This document shows, one piece after another, positions 1-6,737 of a DNA stretch of 8,950 nt. The first letter of the stretch is position 1, and every line of letters begins with the position of its first letter. The notes beneath the pieces were generated by a model. The model ran no database searches, was not told the DNA's origin, and was given only the letters and a program-made list of their open reading frames with translations. The translations under genes were made by a program, and so were the position numbers. Source of the DNA: Acidobacteriota bacterium (lineage in GTDB: Bacteria; Acidobacteriota; Blastocatellia; RBC074); the NCBI GenBank assembly GCA_013140935.1, contig JABFSD010000383.1:1-8950 (forward strand), in the 5' to 3' direction.

Positions 1-687
1 TCTTTCGACATTTCAAACATTCAGGGCGCAGAGAACGTCGCGGGCATGGTCGTCTGTGAAAACGGCGAGATGAAAAAGAGCGACTATCGCAAGTTCATCA
101 TCAAGACCGTCGAAGGCGCGGACGATTTCGCTTCGATGCGCGAAGCTGTCGGGCGGCGTTACAGCCGCTTGCTCAAAGAAGAAAAACAATTGCCTGATTT
201 GGTTTTCATTGACGGCGGCAAAGGCCAACTGGCAGCGGCTTCGGCGGCGCTGCACGAACTCGGTCTGGCTGATTTGCCGATGGTCGGCATCGTCAAGCCT
301 CCGCGCAAACACGAAGAGATCAGCCATCTGTTGGTGAAGGGCAGAGAAGACGAACCAGTTTTTCTCGAACGTCCTTCCGCTGTTTTGCGGCTCGTACAAA
401 TGATTCGAGATGAGACGCACCGCTTCGCCGTTTCCTTCCATCGCAAGAAACGCGAGATGCGCGATTTCAGTTCGGAACTCACCACCATTCCCGGTGTAGG
501 CGGCAAACTGAAAGAACGCTTGCTGCGCAACTTCGGCAGCTTGAAGCGAGTGGGCGAGGCTACGTTAGAAGAGCTTCGTCCTTTCGTCGGACAGCGGCAG
601 GCCGAGCGGATTGTCGAGTATTTTCAAGCGCGTACATCGGATGAATTGAGTCAGGAACAAGCTGCGTCAAACGTGTCTGAAGAGTGA
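1..687 (+). CDS. uvrC: UvrABC excinuclease subunit C, C-terminal part (5' end outside window)
   Basis: UvrC makes the two incisions flanking a DNA lesion bound by UvrB in nucleotide excision repair. The reading frame is open from base 1 without a start, so only the last 228 residues are present. What is visible is the C-terminal half: the RNase H-like endonuclease domain, which incises 5' of the lesion, with the FDIS motif at the very edge (residues 2-5), the FIDGGKGQ motif (around residue 75) and the DETHRFAV motif (around residue 137) that carry the conserved Asp and His residues of the family, then a helix-hairpin-helix pair (IPGVGGK and FVGQRQAERI, roughly residues 160-215) that binds DNA. 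A short polar tail follows. The gene converges with the phosphatase gene at 807 and has no visible operon partner in the window. Identification is secure; all key motifs present are intact. Confidence 0.97.
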   Translation, partial: SFDISNIQGAENVAGMVVCENGEMKKSDYRKFIIKTVEGADDFASMREAVGRRYSRLLKEEKQLPDLVFIDGGKGQLAAASAALHELGLADLPMVGIVKPPRKHEEISHLLVKGREDEPVFLERPSAVLRLVQMIRDETHRFAVSFHRKKREMRDFSSELTTIPGVGGKLKERLLRNFGSLKRVGEATLEELRPFVGQRQAERIVEYFQARTSDELSQEQAASNVSEE

Positions 688-806
688 CAGCATTGAGGAT
701 TACACATTGGCCGTTGATAGGCAGAGAGTCTTGGCGAGTGAACACTTCCCTTTGAAAACAATGGGCAATGCACAAGGCTCAATAGGCAATTGAGGAACGT
801 TCTGTT
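688..806. other. Convergent intergenic spacer with an inverted repeat
   Basis: This spacer separates the stop codons of uvrC and the phosphatase gene. It holds a perfect inverted repeat, CTCAAT/ATTGAG (778-783 and 789-794, 5-nt loop), followed directly by the 8-bp palindrome GAACGTTC (795-802) and a short T run. It might act as a weak terminator for uvrC, but the stem is AT-rich and the T run is interrupted, so it is not a textbook intrinsic terminator. No coding potential is seen. Confidence 0.35.
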
Positions 807-2537
807 TTACAAATTGCTTTGCGCCAGACGCTTGAGGATGACGAGCGTGAGATCGTCTACGGTTTTGGCGCGTCCGACGAATTTTTGCAGGGCTTCGTCA
901 ATGCGGTCGCGTAACCCTGCGGCGGTGCGTCCGCGATGGCGCTGAATGGTTTCGAGCAGCAGCGGTTCGCCGAACTCGTCGCCTTGTTCATTGACGCTTT
1001 CGGTGACGCCGTCGGAATAAATCACCAGCACATCACCGGGCGCGAGGTGGACATGGCCTTCGAGGTAAGTGCCGCCGGGCATAATGCCTACCGGGAAGCC
1101 GCCGCAATCGAGTTGTTCGACCGCGCCGGAATTGCGCACGAGCAGCGGCGCGTTGTGTCCGCCGTTGATATAGGTGAGTTCGCCCGTCAGTTCATCGAGT
1201 TCGCTGTAAAAAAACGTGACGTAGCGATTCATCGGCGTGTTGTCGTAAATGTATTCGTTGAGTTCGCTGACGATTTGGTGCGGCGCGAGATTGGTCGTGC
1301 ATTGCGCGCGCACGGCGGCATGCACCGATGACATCAACAGCGCGGCGCTGATGCCTTTGCCCGATACGTCGCCCAGCGCGACGACGTGGCGTCCGTCACG
1401 GCGTTGCAGGAAGTCGAAATAATCGCCGCCGACTTCATAGCAAGGGAAGCTGACGCCTACGAGGTCGTAACCCGCGATGGCGGGCGGCGTCGAGGGATGC
1501 AGCCGCACCTGAATCTCGCTGGCGACGCTCATCTCGTGCGCGATACGCTGTTGCTCTTGTTGCAATTCGAGCAGGCGGACGTTTTCGATGCGAATGGCGG
1601 CAACGCTGGCGATGAGCGTCAGCAATTGCAAATCGCGTTCGGTGAAGCGGCTGATGGCGAAAGAACTATCAACGTAAATCATGCCGAGTACGCGGCCTTC
1701 GACGGCGATGGGTACGGCCATTACCGAACGCACGCCACCGAGCATGATGGATTGATGCGTTTGAAAGCGCGGGTCTTGTTGCGCGTCGGAAGTTAGCACC
1801 GATACGCCTTGTTGCAGCACTTGTTCGGTGATCGAACGGCTGAGTTGCACTTCAGGCGAAGTCGCGCCGGAGCGCGTTTTCATCGCTTTGCACATCAGTT
1901 CCGCCGGAGCTTTCGGCGCGGGAGCTTCGAGCAACATCACGTAACCGCGATCAGCCGTGAGCGCTTCGAAGACATGATCGAGCACCTGTTGCAGCGTTTC
2001 TTCGAGCGATTGCGAAGAGAGCAGCGTGACGCTGACGCGGCTAATGATGGCGAGTGTGTCTTCCTGCGCGGCCTGCGCCGGTGCGGCGTGATGCCCGATC
2101 ATCGTTTGATGGGTCGTCGTGATGGTCGAGAGCAAATTCGCGCGCGAATTGTTGGCAGCGCTGGGAATCGTGGCTTCGGGGGCAGAGGTCGTAGGGCTAT
2201 CGCTTACCAGAATTTGCGTGCCCTTGTGCAACGCAGTCGTGTCAGCGCGGTCGTTGTATTCAATCGCCGTCTCGCCAATGCGAATCAGATCGCGGTCTTT
2301 CAATAGCACGGCGGCTCCCATACGCGCGCCGTTGAGTAACGTGCCGTTGGCGCTGCCCGCGTCGTGCAACCACCATGAATCACCTTTGCGGCGGACTTCA
2401 GCGTGCAAGCGCGAAGCGAACGGATCGCTGATGCACAAATCGCTGCGGGCCGAACGGCCAATGGTGATGCGGGGGCGGTTGAGTTCGACGATGGAATCGC
2501 CGTCGGTCGGGGTTGCTCTGACGATAAGACGTGGCAT
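807..2537 (-). CDS. FHA-GAF-PP2C (SpoIIE/RsbU-type) serine/threonine phosphatase
   Basis: A 576-residue cytoplasmic protein predicted to dephosphorylate Ser/Thr-phosphorylated partners. Residues 1-95 form an FHA domain (IGRS at 26-29, SRLHA at 42-46, GSANGT at 61-66) that binds phosphothreonine. A Ser/Pro/Thr-rich linker leads to a GAF sensor domain (about 165-318), then a helical linker (319-345) of the kind that couples a sensor to SpoIIE phosphatases. The catalytic PP2C domain (about 346-572) retains the metal-binding acidic motifs GGDYFD (Asp371-style site at 372), GDVSGKG (Asp390), SDGVTE (Asp509) and DDLT (561-562). The ATG at 2537 is chosen because the FHA fold starts immediately after it; the frame stays open for 99 codons upstream, but that stretch overlaps the TPR gene and is low-complexity basic sequence. 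The TPR gene ends 25 bp upstream, so the two are probably cotranscribed. No Shine-Dalgarno is visible. In the family such proteins often act on anti-sigma antagonists; here the kinase cluster suggests local substrates (inference). Confidence 0.93.
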   Translation of the reverse strand: MPRLIVRATPTDGDSIVELNRPRITIGRSARSDLCISDPFASRLHAEVRRKGDSWWLHDAGSANGTLLNGARMGAAVLLKDRDLIRIGETAIEYNDRADTTALHKGTQILVSDSPTTSAPEATIPSAANNSRANLLSTITTTHQTMIGHHAAPAQAAQEDTLAIISRVSVTLLSSQSLEETLQQVLDHVFEALTADRGYVMLLEAPAPKAPAELMCKAMKTRSGATSPEVQLSRSITEQVLQQGVSVLTSDAQQDPRFQTHQSIMLGGVRSVMAVPIAVEGRVLGMIYVDSSFAISRFTERDLQLLTLIASVAAIRIENVRLLELQQEQQRIAHEMSVASEIQVRLHPSTPPAIAGYDLVGVSFPCYEVGGDYFDFLQRRDGRHVVALGDVSGKGISAALLMSSVHAAVRAQCTTNLAPHQIVSELNEYIYDNTPMNRYVTFFYSELDELTGELTYINGGHNAPLLVRNSGAVEQLDCGGFPVGIMPGGTYLEGHVHLAPGDVLVIYSDGVTESVNEQGDEFGEPLLLETIQRHRGRTAAGLRDRIDEALQKFVGRAKTVDDLTLVILKRLAQSNL

Positions 2538-2538
2538 A

Positions 2539-2555
2539 GGGGATGGGGGATGGGG
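2539..2555. repeat. ATGGGGG-type short tandem repeat at the phosphatase start
   Basis: The plus strand reads GGGGATGGGGGATGGGG, three G runs separated by AT, ending one base before the phosphatase start codon on the minus strand. It fills most of the 25-bp gap after the TPR stop codon and sits where a ribosome binding site would be; the mRNA would be C-rich (CCCCATCCCCCATCCCC), with no Shine-Dalgarno. Confidence 0.8.
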
Positions 2556-2562
2556 AGTTAGC

Positions 2563-4353
2563 TTATTCTTTCGCAGTTGGATTGAACGCCGCACGTCCGC
2601 CGAACGGCGCAACGATAGGGGCGGAAAGATTTTCCAGGCCCTGGTTGCGCGAGTTATTTTTGTTTGCTTCGGTGGAGGGGGCGAGACGAGCCTGTTGCAG
2701 CTTGTCGTATTCCTTGCGCGCCGCCTTTTCGATTTGCGTTGCGCCGCTTTGCGCGGTGGCGGCATAAGGGCCACTGTCGCAACGCTTGTAATGATCGAAC
2801 GCCTTGAGCGATTGTCCGAGACCGCGATAGGCACTGCCTAAAAAGTAATACAAGTCTTTGTCGTTGGGCGTGAGACGCGCCGCTTCCTGAAACTCGCGCA
2901 GGGCGGCGTTGTACTCACGGATGTTGGAATAACGAAGGCCGGTTTCTTTGTGCATCGTGGCGACAGTACGCGGATCGGGCGCTTCGAGAGTACGGCGCGG
3001 TGCCCAGTCAGAGGCACTATTCGTCGCTATGGGTGGACGCCACGTGAGCGGTACGACAGGGCGCGTGGCGGTGATGATGGGTAACGTCGGGCCAACGCGT
3101 TTGATATTGAGATCGCGGCGTGCGCGAGTGACATCATTGGTGTTGCGCGCAAGCGCGGCGGCATTCAACGCACCGTCAATCGTTTCAATTGCCTCAAGGG
3201 CCTGTGCTGCTTGCGGACTCGTTTGATCGAGCTGAATGATCTTTTGGAATTGCGCCCGTGCTTCGTGCACGTTGCCCTTGCGTTGTTGCAAGGCGGCGAG
3301 TTTTAACCGTGCATCCAGATGTTCAGGCGCAAGCCTGAGCAAACCGTCGAGCGTCGTTAGCGCATCGTCAGTGCGCCCACGCTGTTCGTATGCTTCCGCA
3401 AGTTGTTCGTGCGAGAGCGGTTCGTTGGGCGTGAGTGCGACAGCCCGTTCCAGCTTTTGCGTAGCTTCTTCTACCTTACCAGCTTCGAGATCGGAACGAC
3501 TGGCTTGTACGAGTTGTGCGCTTTGTTCTTCGGGCGAAAGCAGGTTGCGCACGCCACCCATCAAGTTACCGGAAAACACCGGATGCCGATAAGCATAGAA
3601 TCCGCCGACTAATAAGGTCAGTCCTAACATGCTTGCTGCTGCACGCACCGCCAGCGCCGAGCGATTTTGTTCTCGAACTTTTTGCAGCGCGTTTTTCGGG
3701 TTCAACGTCGCGCCATGGTAGCGCCGCACGATTTCAATGGCGGGTGATTCTTCGGGCATGGTTTCCGCTGCCATGTCTGGGGGGATAACTACTGCAATGT
3801 TTGCGGTCACTTTAGCCGATGGTTCTACCGATGATCCTACCGAAGACTCTATTTGTTGTTGCGGCAAAATCGGCACGAGCGGATTTTTTATCCGTTTGGG
3901 CGTAATGAGCGGAATAGAGGACTTCTCTTCCGGCGCTTCTTCAGCAGGCTTAGGCGCAGGTTTAGGTGCGTGTGCGAGCCGTTGTGAGAGCCGCTGTTCG
4001 TAAGCCTGTTTGTATTCGCGCGCGTCTGCTTCTTGACGTGCCTCAATGATTTTGGCCTCGCGCAAAAGGCGCAAAGCGTCGGTAGCGTGCTGGTTTTCTT
4101 CGACGAGAGATGGATTGAATTCGATGACATTGACCGCTGGTGCCAGCGGAATGATTTCGGTTTCCGGCAAAGGTGCGGGTTCGGCCAAAGCCGCGATGGG
4201 CAAGTGTCCATTGCCATTGCTCATACCATGGCTCGCAATTACTTCAGCCGCAGTGATCACAGGTTGCGTACTGAATTCCGCGCCGCAATGGCGGCAAAAT
4301 TTTGCTGCGGCAGTGTGGGCGGTGCCGCATGTCCCACAATAAGTAACCGTCAT
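2563..4353 (-). CDS. Zinc-ribbon, single-TM, TPR-repeat membrane protein
   Basis: A 596-residue protein of unknown specific role, probably a membrane-anchored scaffold. It opens with a zinc ribbon (Cys6, Cys9, Cys20, Cys23), continues with a long Ala/Pro/Glu-rich low-complexity region that includes a charged helical stretch (about 88-128), and has one transmembrane helix (about 233-256). Basic residues just before the helix (K220-R237) suggest the N-terminal part is cytoplasmic and the remainder periplasmic. The C-terminal part has two blocks of tetratricopeptide repeats: about three at 283-385 and about two at 466-530, separated by a Pro-rich linker; TPRs bind protein partners. The ATG at 4353 is preferred over upstream TTG codons because it has a GAGG Shine-Dalgarno 9 nt upstream and places the zinc ribbon at the extreme N-terminus, as in two neighbouring proteins. 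It is followed 25 bp later by the phosphatase gene. Domain calls are firm; the biological role is inferred only from context. Confidence 0.88.
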   Translation of the reverse strand: MTVTYCGTCGTAHTAAAKFCRHCGAEFSTQPVITAAEVIASHGMSNGNGHLPIAALAEPAPLPETEIIPLAPAVNVIEFNPSLVEENQHATDALRLLREAKIIEARQEADAREYKQAYEQRLSQRLAHAPKPAPKPAEEAPEEKSSIPLITPKRIKNPLVPILPQQQIESSVGSSVEPSAKVTANIAVVIPPDMAAETMPEESPAIEIVRRYHGATLNPKNALQKVREQNRSALAVRAAASMLGLTLLVGGFYAYRHPVFSGNLMGGVRNLLSPEEQSAQLVQASRSDLEAGKVEEATQKLERAVALTPNEPLSHEQLAEAYEQRGRTDDALTTLDGLLRLAPEHLDARLKLAALQQRKGNVHEARAQFQKIIQLDQTSPQAAQALEAIETIDGALNAAALARNTNDVTRARRDLNIKRVGPTLPIITATRPVVPLTWRPPIATNSASDWAPRRTLEAPDPRTVATMHKETGLRYSNIREYNAALREFQEAARLTPNDKDLYYFLGSAYRGLGQSLKAFDHYKRCDSGPYAATAQSGATQIEKAARKEYDKLQQARLAPSTEANKNNSRNQGLENLSAPIVAPFGGRAAFNPTAKE

Positions 4354-4362
4354 AGCTCGAAT

Positions 4363-4366
4363 CCTC
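4363..4366 (-). promoter_or_regulatory. Shine-Dalgarno of the TPR gene
   Basis: GAGG on the minus strand, 9 nt from the ATG at 4353. It decides this start, since the longer frame up to 4395 would begin with TTG and lacks such a site. Confidence 0.6.
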
Positions 4367-4552
4367 AAAGGTGGCCGGGAAGCAATTAGACGCAAAGGCT
4401 TCTCGACTTTCTGAAGTCGTGCGAAGGGTCAATCTGCCAACGAATCCGCGCACTTGGATGTGTGTGAGGGGGAAGCAACTTCCGCGCGCTGGTTCGTTTG
4501 GTCGTATTGGTTGAATTAGTGTCGCTTTTCGTACCGGTGCAACAACGCGCGC

Positions 4553-4582
4553 ATAATTGCACGAGGCACTAGGCAGCCGCAA
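4553..4582 (-). promoter_or_regulatory. Candidate sigma-70-type promoter for the TPR gene
   Basis: On the minus strand TTGCGG (4577-4582) and AATTAT (4553-4558) are separated by 18 bp. The -10 matches consensus at four of six bases and the -35 at three. Transcription would begin near 4546, giving a leader of roughly 190 nt. The match is weak and offered because the location fits. Confidence 0.25.
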
Positions 4583-4707
4583 CCAAAGTTACGTGCCTGC
4601 TTGTCTCAGGCCATAAAAAAAGCGACGGTGCAATGATGCGGATTACGGGGAAATGCGTTGGCTTGCAATAAATTCGGGGCTGCAGCCGAGCGTGCGAAAG
4701 GAAAACG

Positions 4708-5181
4708 TTACTCTTTGACGACCAGCGTACCGGAAAGTTTGTCGTGCCAGCCTTGCTGCTTGCGATCCCAAATCATCCAAAGCATGCCGATACCAGCGCA
4801 TAAAATCGCCAGCGGATAGCCTACAAAATGACGCAACGCGAGATCACGGTAATCGGGTCGTCGTCCGTCAGCGCGCACGATGCGAATGCCGATGAACTTT
4901 TTGCCGAACGATTGGCCGTTGCGTTCGGCGAAATAGATTAAATTCAAAAACAACACGGTGGCGGTAGCGAGATAGCCGATCAGCAAGACGACGTTGGCAC
5001 CCTCTGACAAGTCGAGACGGCGCTTAACGAAATAAGCCAGCAAGACCGTGACCGCTAGTACGAGCAACGTCAAAATGTAATCCAGCAAAAAAGCGCCGCA
5101 ACGCAAACCGATGCTCGCCAGGACGACTTGTTTCTTGCCTGGGGTCGCCTGGGGGCGGGGCGCTTCAGTGATTGGAGGCAT
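4708..5181 (-). CDS. RDD-family integral membrane protein
   Basis: A 157-residue protein with three predicted membrane helices (about 28-51, 63-84 and 118-138). It fits the RDD family: the characteristic Arg27 and Asp34 lie in the first helix region (RCGAFLLD), followed by the typical GQSFGKKFIGIRIVRADG-like loop (around 89-106) and a C-terminal WDRKQQGWHDKLSGTLVV stretch. The function of most RDD proteins is unknown; some are implicated in transport or ion tolerance, and many sit beside signalling or secretion genes. The first 20 residues are Pro-rich and cytoplasmic by prediction. The kinase gene ends 43 bp upstream, so the two are probably in one transcript, making this a candidate membrane partner or substrate of the kinase (inference). 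The start at 5181 has no clear Shine-Dalgarno, but there is no better in-frame alternative before the first helix. Confidence 0.92.
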   Translation of the reverse strand: MPPITEAPRPQATPGKKQVVLASIGLRCGAFLLDYILTLLVLAVTVLLAYFVKRRLDLSEGANVVLLIGYLATATVLFLNLIYFAERNGQSFGKKFIGIRIVRADGRRPDYRDLALRHFVGYPLAILCAGIGMLWMIWDRKQQGWHDKLSGTLVVKE

Positions 5182-5224
5182 TCAGAATCTACTAGTGAAT
5201 TGGGAGTGAATATAAGATAACCGC

Positions 5225-6706
5225 TTACGAAACCATGAAACGCAGCAGCGTTTCTCCGAGCCTTACTTCGTCGCCGCTGCTCAGGGCGTGCAACTGTCCT
5301 TTAGGCAATTTGCCAGAACCGTTGACGAACGTGCCGTTGGCGCTGCCCAGGTCTTCGATAAAAAACTGGCTTTCACGCGCGACGATTTTGGCGTGACGGC
5401 GCGAGACGCGCGCCGCCGGATCATATTTCGATAAATCAACTTCGGGGCGTATGCCACGATTGGGGTCAATGCGCCCGATGAGGCTTTCGCCTTCGAGATT
5501 GAGCATGAATTGCGCGCCGATTTCCGTCGTACCCAATACGACGAGTTTCGCCGTCGTGCGTTGGCGCGCACCGCAATGCGCGCAAAACACATCGTCCTGC
5601 GTTAACTCGCGTCCGCAGTTCACACAGGCCAGCATCGAAACCGCTACGGGTTGGCGCGCCTGAAATGCGGCTGCCGCGCCGCTGCCCTGCACGCGCGCGA
5701 CGTGTTCGATCAGGCTTTCGCCAAAGTTTTTCGCCGAAAGAAAACGATTCTCCGGTTTGTATTCGACTGAGCGGCAAATCAAATCTTCCAACTCGGCGGA
5801 AATCTGCGGATTGATCTGGCGCGGTTTGGGGTTTTTCGAGAAATCGAAAATCAGTAGCGGATTGTCTTGCGGATCATTGCCCGTCAGCAGGTGAAACATC
5901 GTCGCGCCCAATGAATAAACGTCGGAACGCGCTTCGACATTGCCCGCGAAAAGTTCAGGCGGCGCATAACCCATCGTACCAATCGCCGTAACGCCTTTGG
6001 AAGACGGCGAGACGAACCGCGCGATGCCGAAATCAACCAGCATAATGCGATTGGTGCGCGCGTCTACCATCAGGTTGGCAGGCTTTAAATCGCGGTAAAT
6101 GATCGGCGGGCTTTGCGAGTGTATGTAATCAAGTACGTCGCAAATTTCTATGCCCCACTTGGTAACGGTGAGTTCGTCTACCTTGCCGCCCAACGCGCGT
6201 TGTCGCGCCGCCAAGTCGCCACCGTCAATGAATTTCATCACCAGGTAATAGCGTCCGTGCGCGGTGTCGAAGAAATACTGATAGATCGTCGGAATCGAAG
6301 GATGATCGAGTTGGGCCAGCAATTCGGCTTCGCGTTTGAAATCGTCTATGGCCTTGGTGCGGGCGTTTTCATCGGCGAACATCTCGATCATTTCTTTGAC
6401 CGCGACTTTACGGTTGGCGAGGTTCTGGTCTTCGGCTAGATAGACCGAACCCATACCGCCGCCGCCGATGCGCCGAACGATCTTGTATCGTTCCGCCAGC
6501 AGCGTGCCAGGAGGAAGCTGAATGCCTGCGTTGTTGCCGGAAGCGTTCATAGGTAATACGGACGTTTGCCCACCTGCCTGGGGCGCGGGCGGCGCAGCGG
6601 GCGTTTCAGGAGCAGCCGGAAAGCCGCCTTCCTGTAGCACGCCGCAGTTACCGCAAAAAGCATCGCCGCTGGTGGTGAGTACGCCACATTCGGGACAATA
6701 TGGCAT
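5225..6706 (-). CDS. Soluble Ser/Thr protein kinase, zinc ribbon-kinase-zinc ribbon-FHA
   Basis: A 493-residue Hanks-type (PknB-like) kinase. In order: zinc ribbon (Cys4, Cys7, Cys18, Cys21), Pro/Ala-rich linker, kinase domain (about 74-338), second zinc ribbon (Cys361, Cys364, Cys375, Cys378), and an FHA domain (about 386-493). Kinase motifs are intact: glycine loop GGGGMGS (81-87), VAVK Lys104, catalytic loop YRDLKPAN with Asp206 and Asn211, DFG at 225-227, APPE ending at Glu251, and Arg321 late in the C-lobe. The usual HRD motif is YRD here, a substitution seen in other active kinases. The activation loop has Ser233, Ser235, Ser236, Thr240 and Thr244 as possible phosphosites. The FHA domain keeps LIGR (409-412), SRRHA (435-439) and GSANGT (454-459). 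No transmembrane segment is seen, unlike PknB, and there are no PASTA repeats. The gene starts 31 bp after the adaptor stop codon and leads into the RDD gene. The start at 6706 lacks a clear Shine-Dalgarno but is fixed by the zinc ribbon. Confidence 0.95.
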   Translation of the reverse strand: MPYCPECGVLTTSGDAFCGNCGVLQEGGFPAAPETPAAPPAPQAGGQTSVLPMNASGNNAGIQLPPGTLLAERYKIVRRIGGGGMGSVYLAEDQNLANRKVAVKEMIEMFADENARTKAIDDFKREAELLAQLDHPSIPTIYQYFFDTAHGRYYLVMKFIDGGDLAARQRALGGKVDELTVTKWGIEICDVLDYIHSQSPPIIYRDLKPANLMVDARTNRIMLVDFGIARFVSPSSKGVTAIGTMGYAPPELFAGNVEARSDVYSLGATMFHLLTGNDPQDNPLLIFDFSKNPKPRQINPQISAELEDLICRSVEYKPENRFLSAKNFGESLIEHVARVQGSGAAAAFQARQPVAVSMLACVNCGRELTQDDVFCAHCGARQRTTAKLVVLGTTEIGAQFMLNLEGESLIGRIDPNRGIRPEVDLSKYDPAARVSRRHAKIVARESQFFIEDLGSANGTFVNGSGKLPKGQLHALSSGDEVRLGETLLRFMVS

Positions 6707-6737
6707 AACAATATAAGCCAGAGCTGCAAGTCTTCAC

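Larger units (their letters stand above)
4354..4707 (-). other. 354-bp non-coding gap, likely leader/promoter of the TPR-phosphatase pair
   Basis: No convincing gene is present. On the minus strand it contains the tail downstream of the RDD gene, with a palindrome GGCTGCAGCC (4678-4687) and a run of seven T (the A run at 4614-4620), but no clear stem abuts the T run, so a terminator is not supported. Nearer the TPR gene lie two small inverted repeats: GGAAG/CTTCC (4471-4475, 4479-4483, 3-nt loop) and CGACTT/AAGTCG (4404-4409, 4414-4419, 4-nt loop). The latter lies about 50 nt before the start codon and could fold in the mRNA leader. The size of the gap relative to the 25-43 bp spacers elsewhere suggests that transcription restarts here. 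Confidence 0.5.

Noticed and set aside
936..2306. Long plus-strand open frames opposite the phosphatase gene
   Set aside because: They mirror a well-supported gene with intact domain motifs; their translations are rich in Arg, Ala, Phe and Val with no recognisable fold, as expected for antisense frames in GC-biased coding DNA.
2538..2834. N-terminal extension of the phosphatase by 99 codons
   Set aside because: It overlaps the 3' end of the TPR gene and encodes basic low-complexity sequence; the FHA domain begins right at the Met encoded at 2537.
4244..4582. Minus-strand frame of 112 codons across the TPR gene start
   Set aside because: It overlaps the well-supported zinc ribbon of the TPR protein in another frame and has no motif or good start signal.
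4590..4621. GCCTG/CAGGC inverted repeat next to an A run
   Set aside because: For a minus-strand terminator the T run would have to follow the stem; here it precedes it, and no gene on the plus strand ends here.
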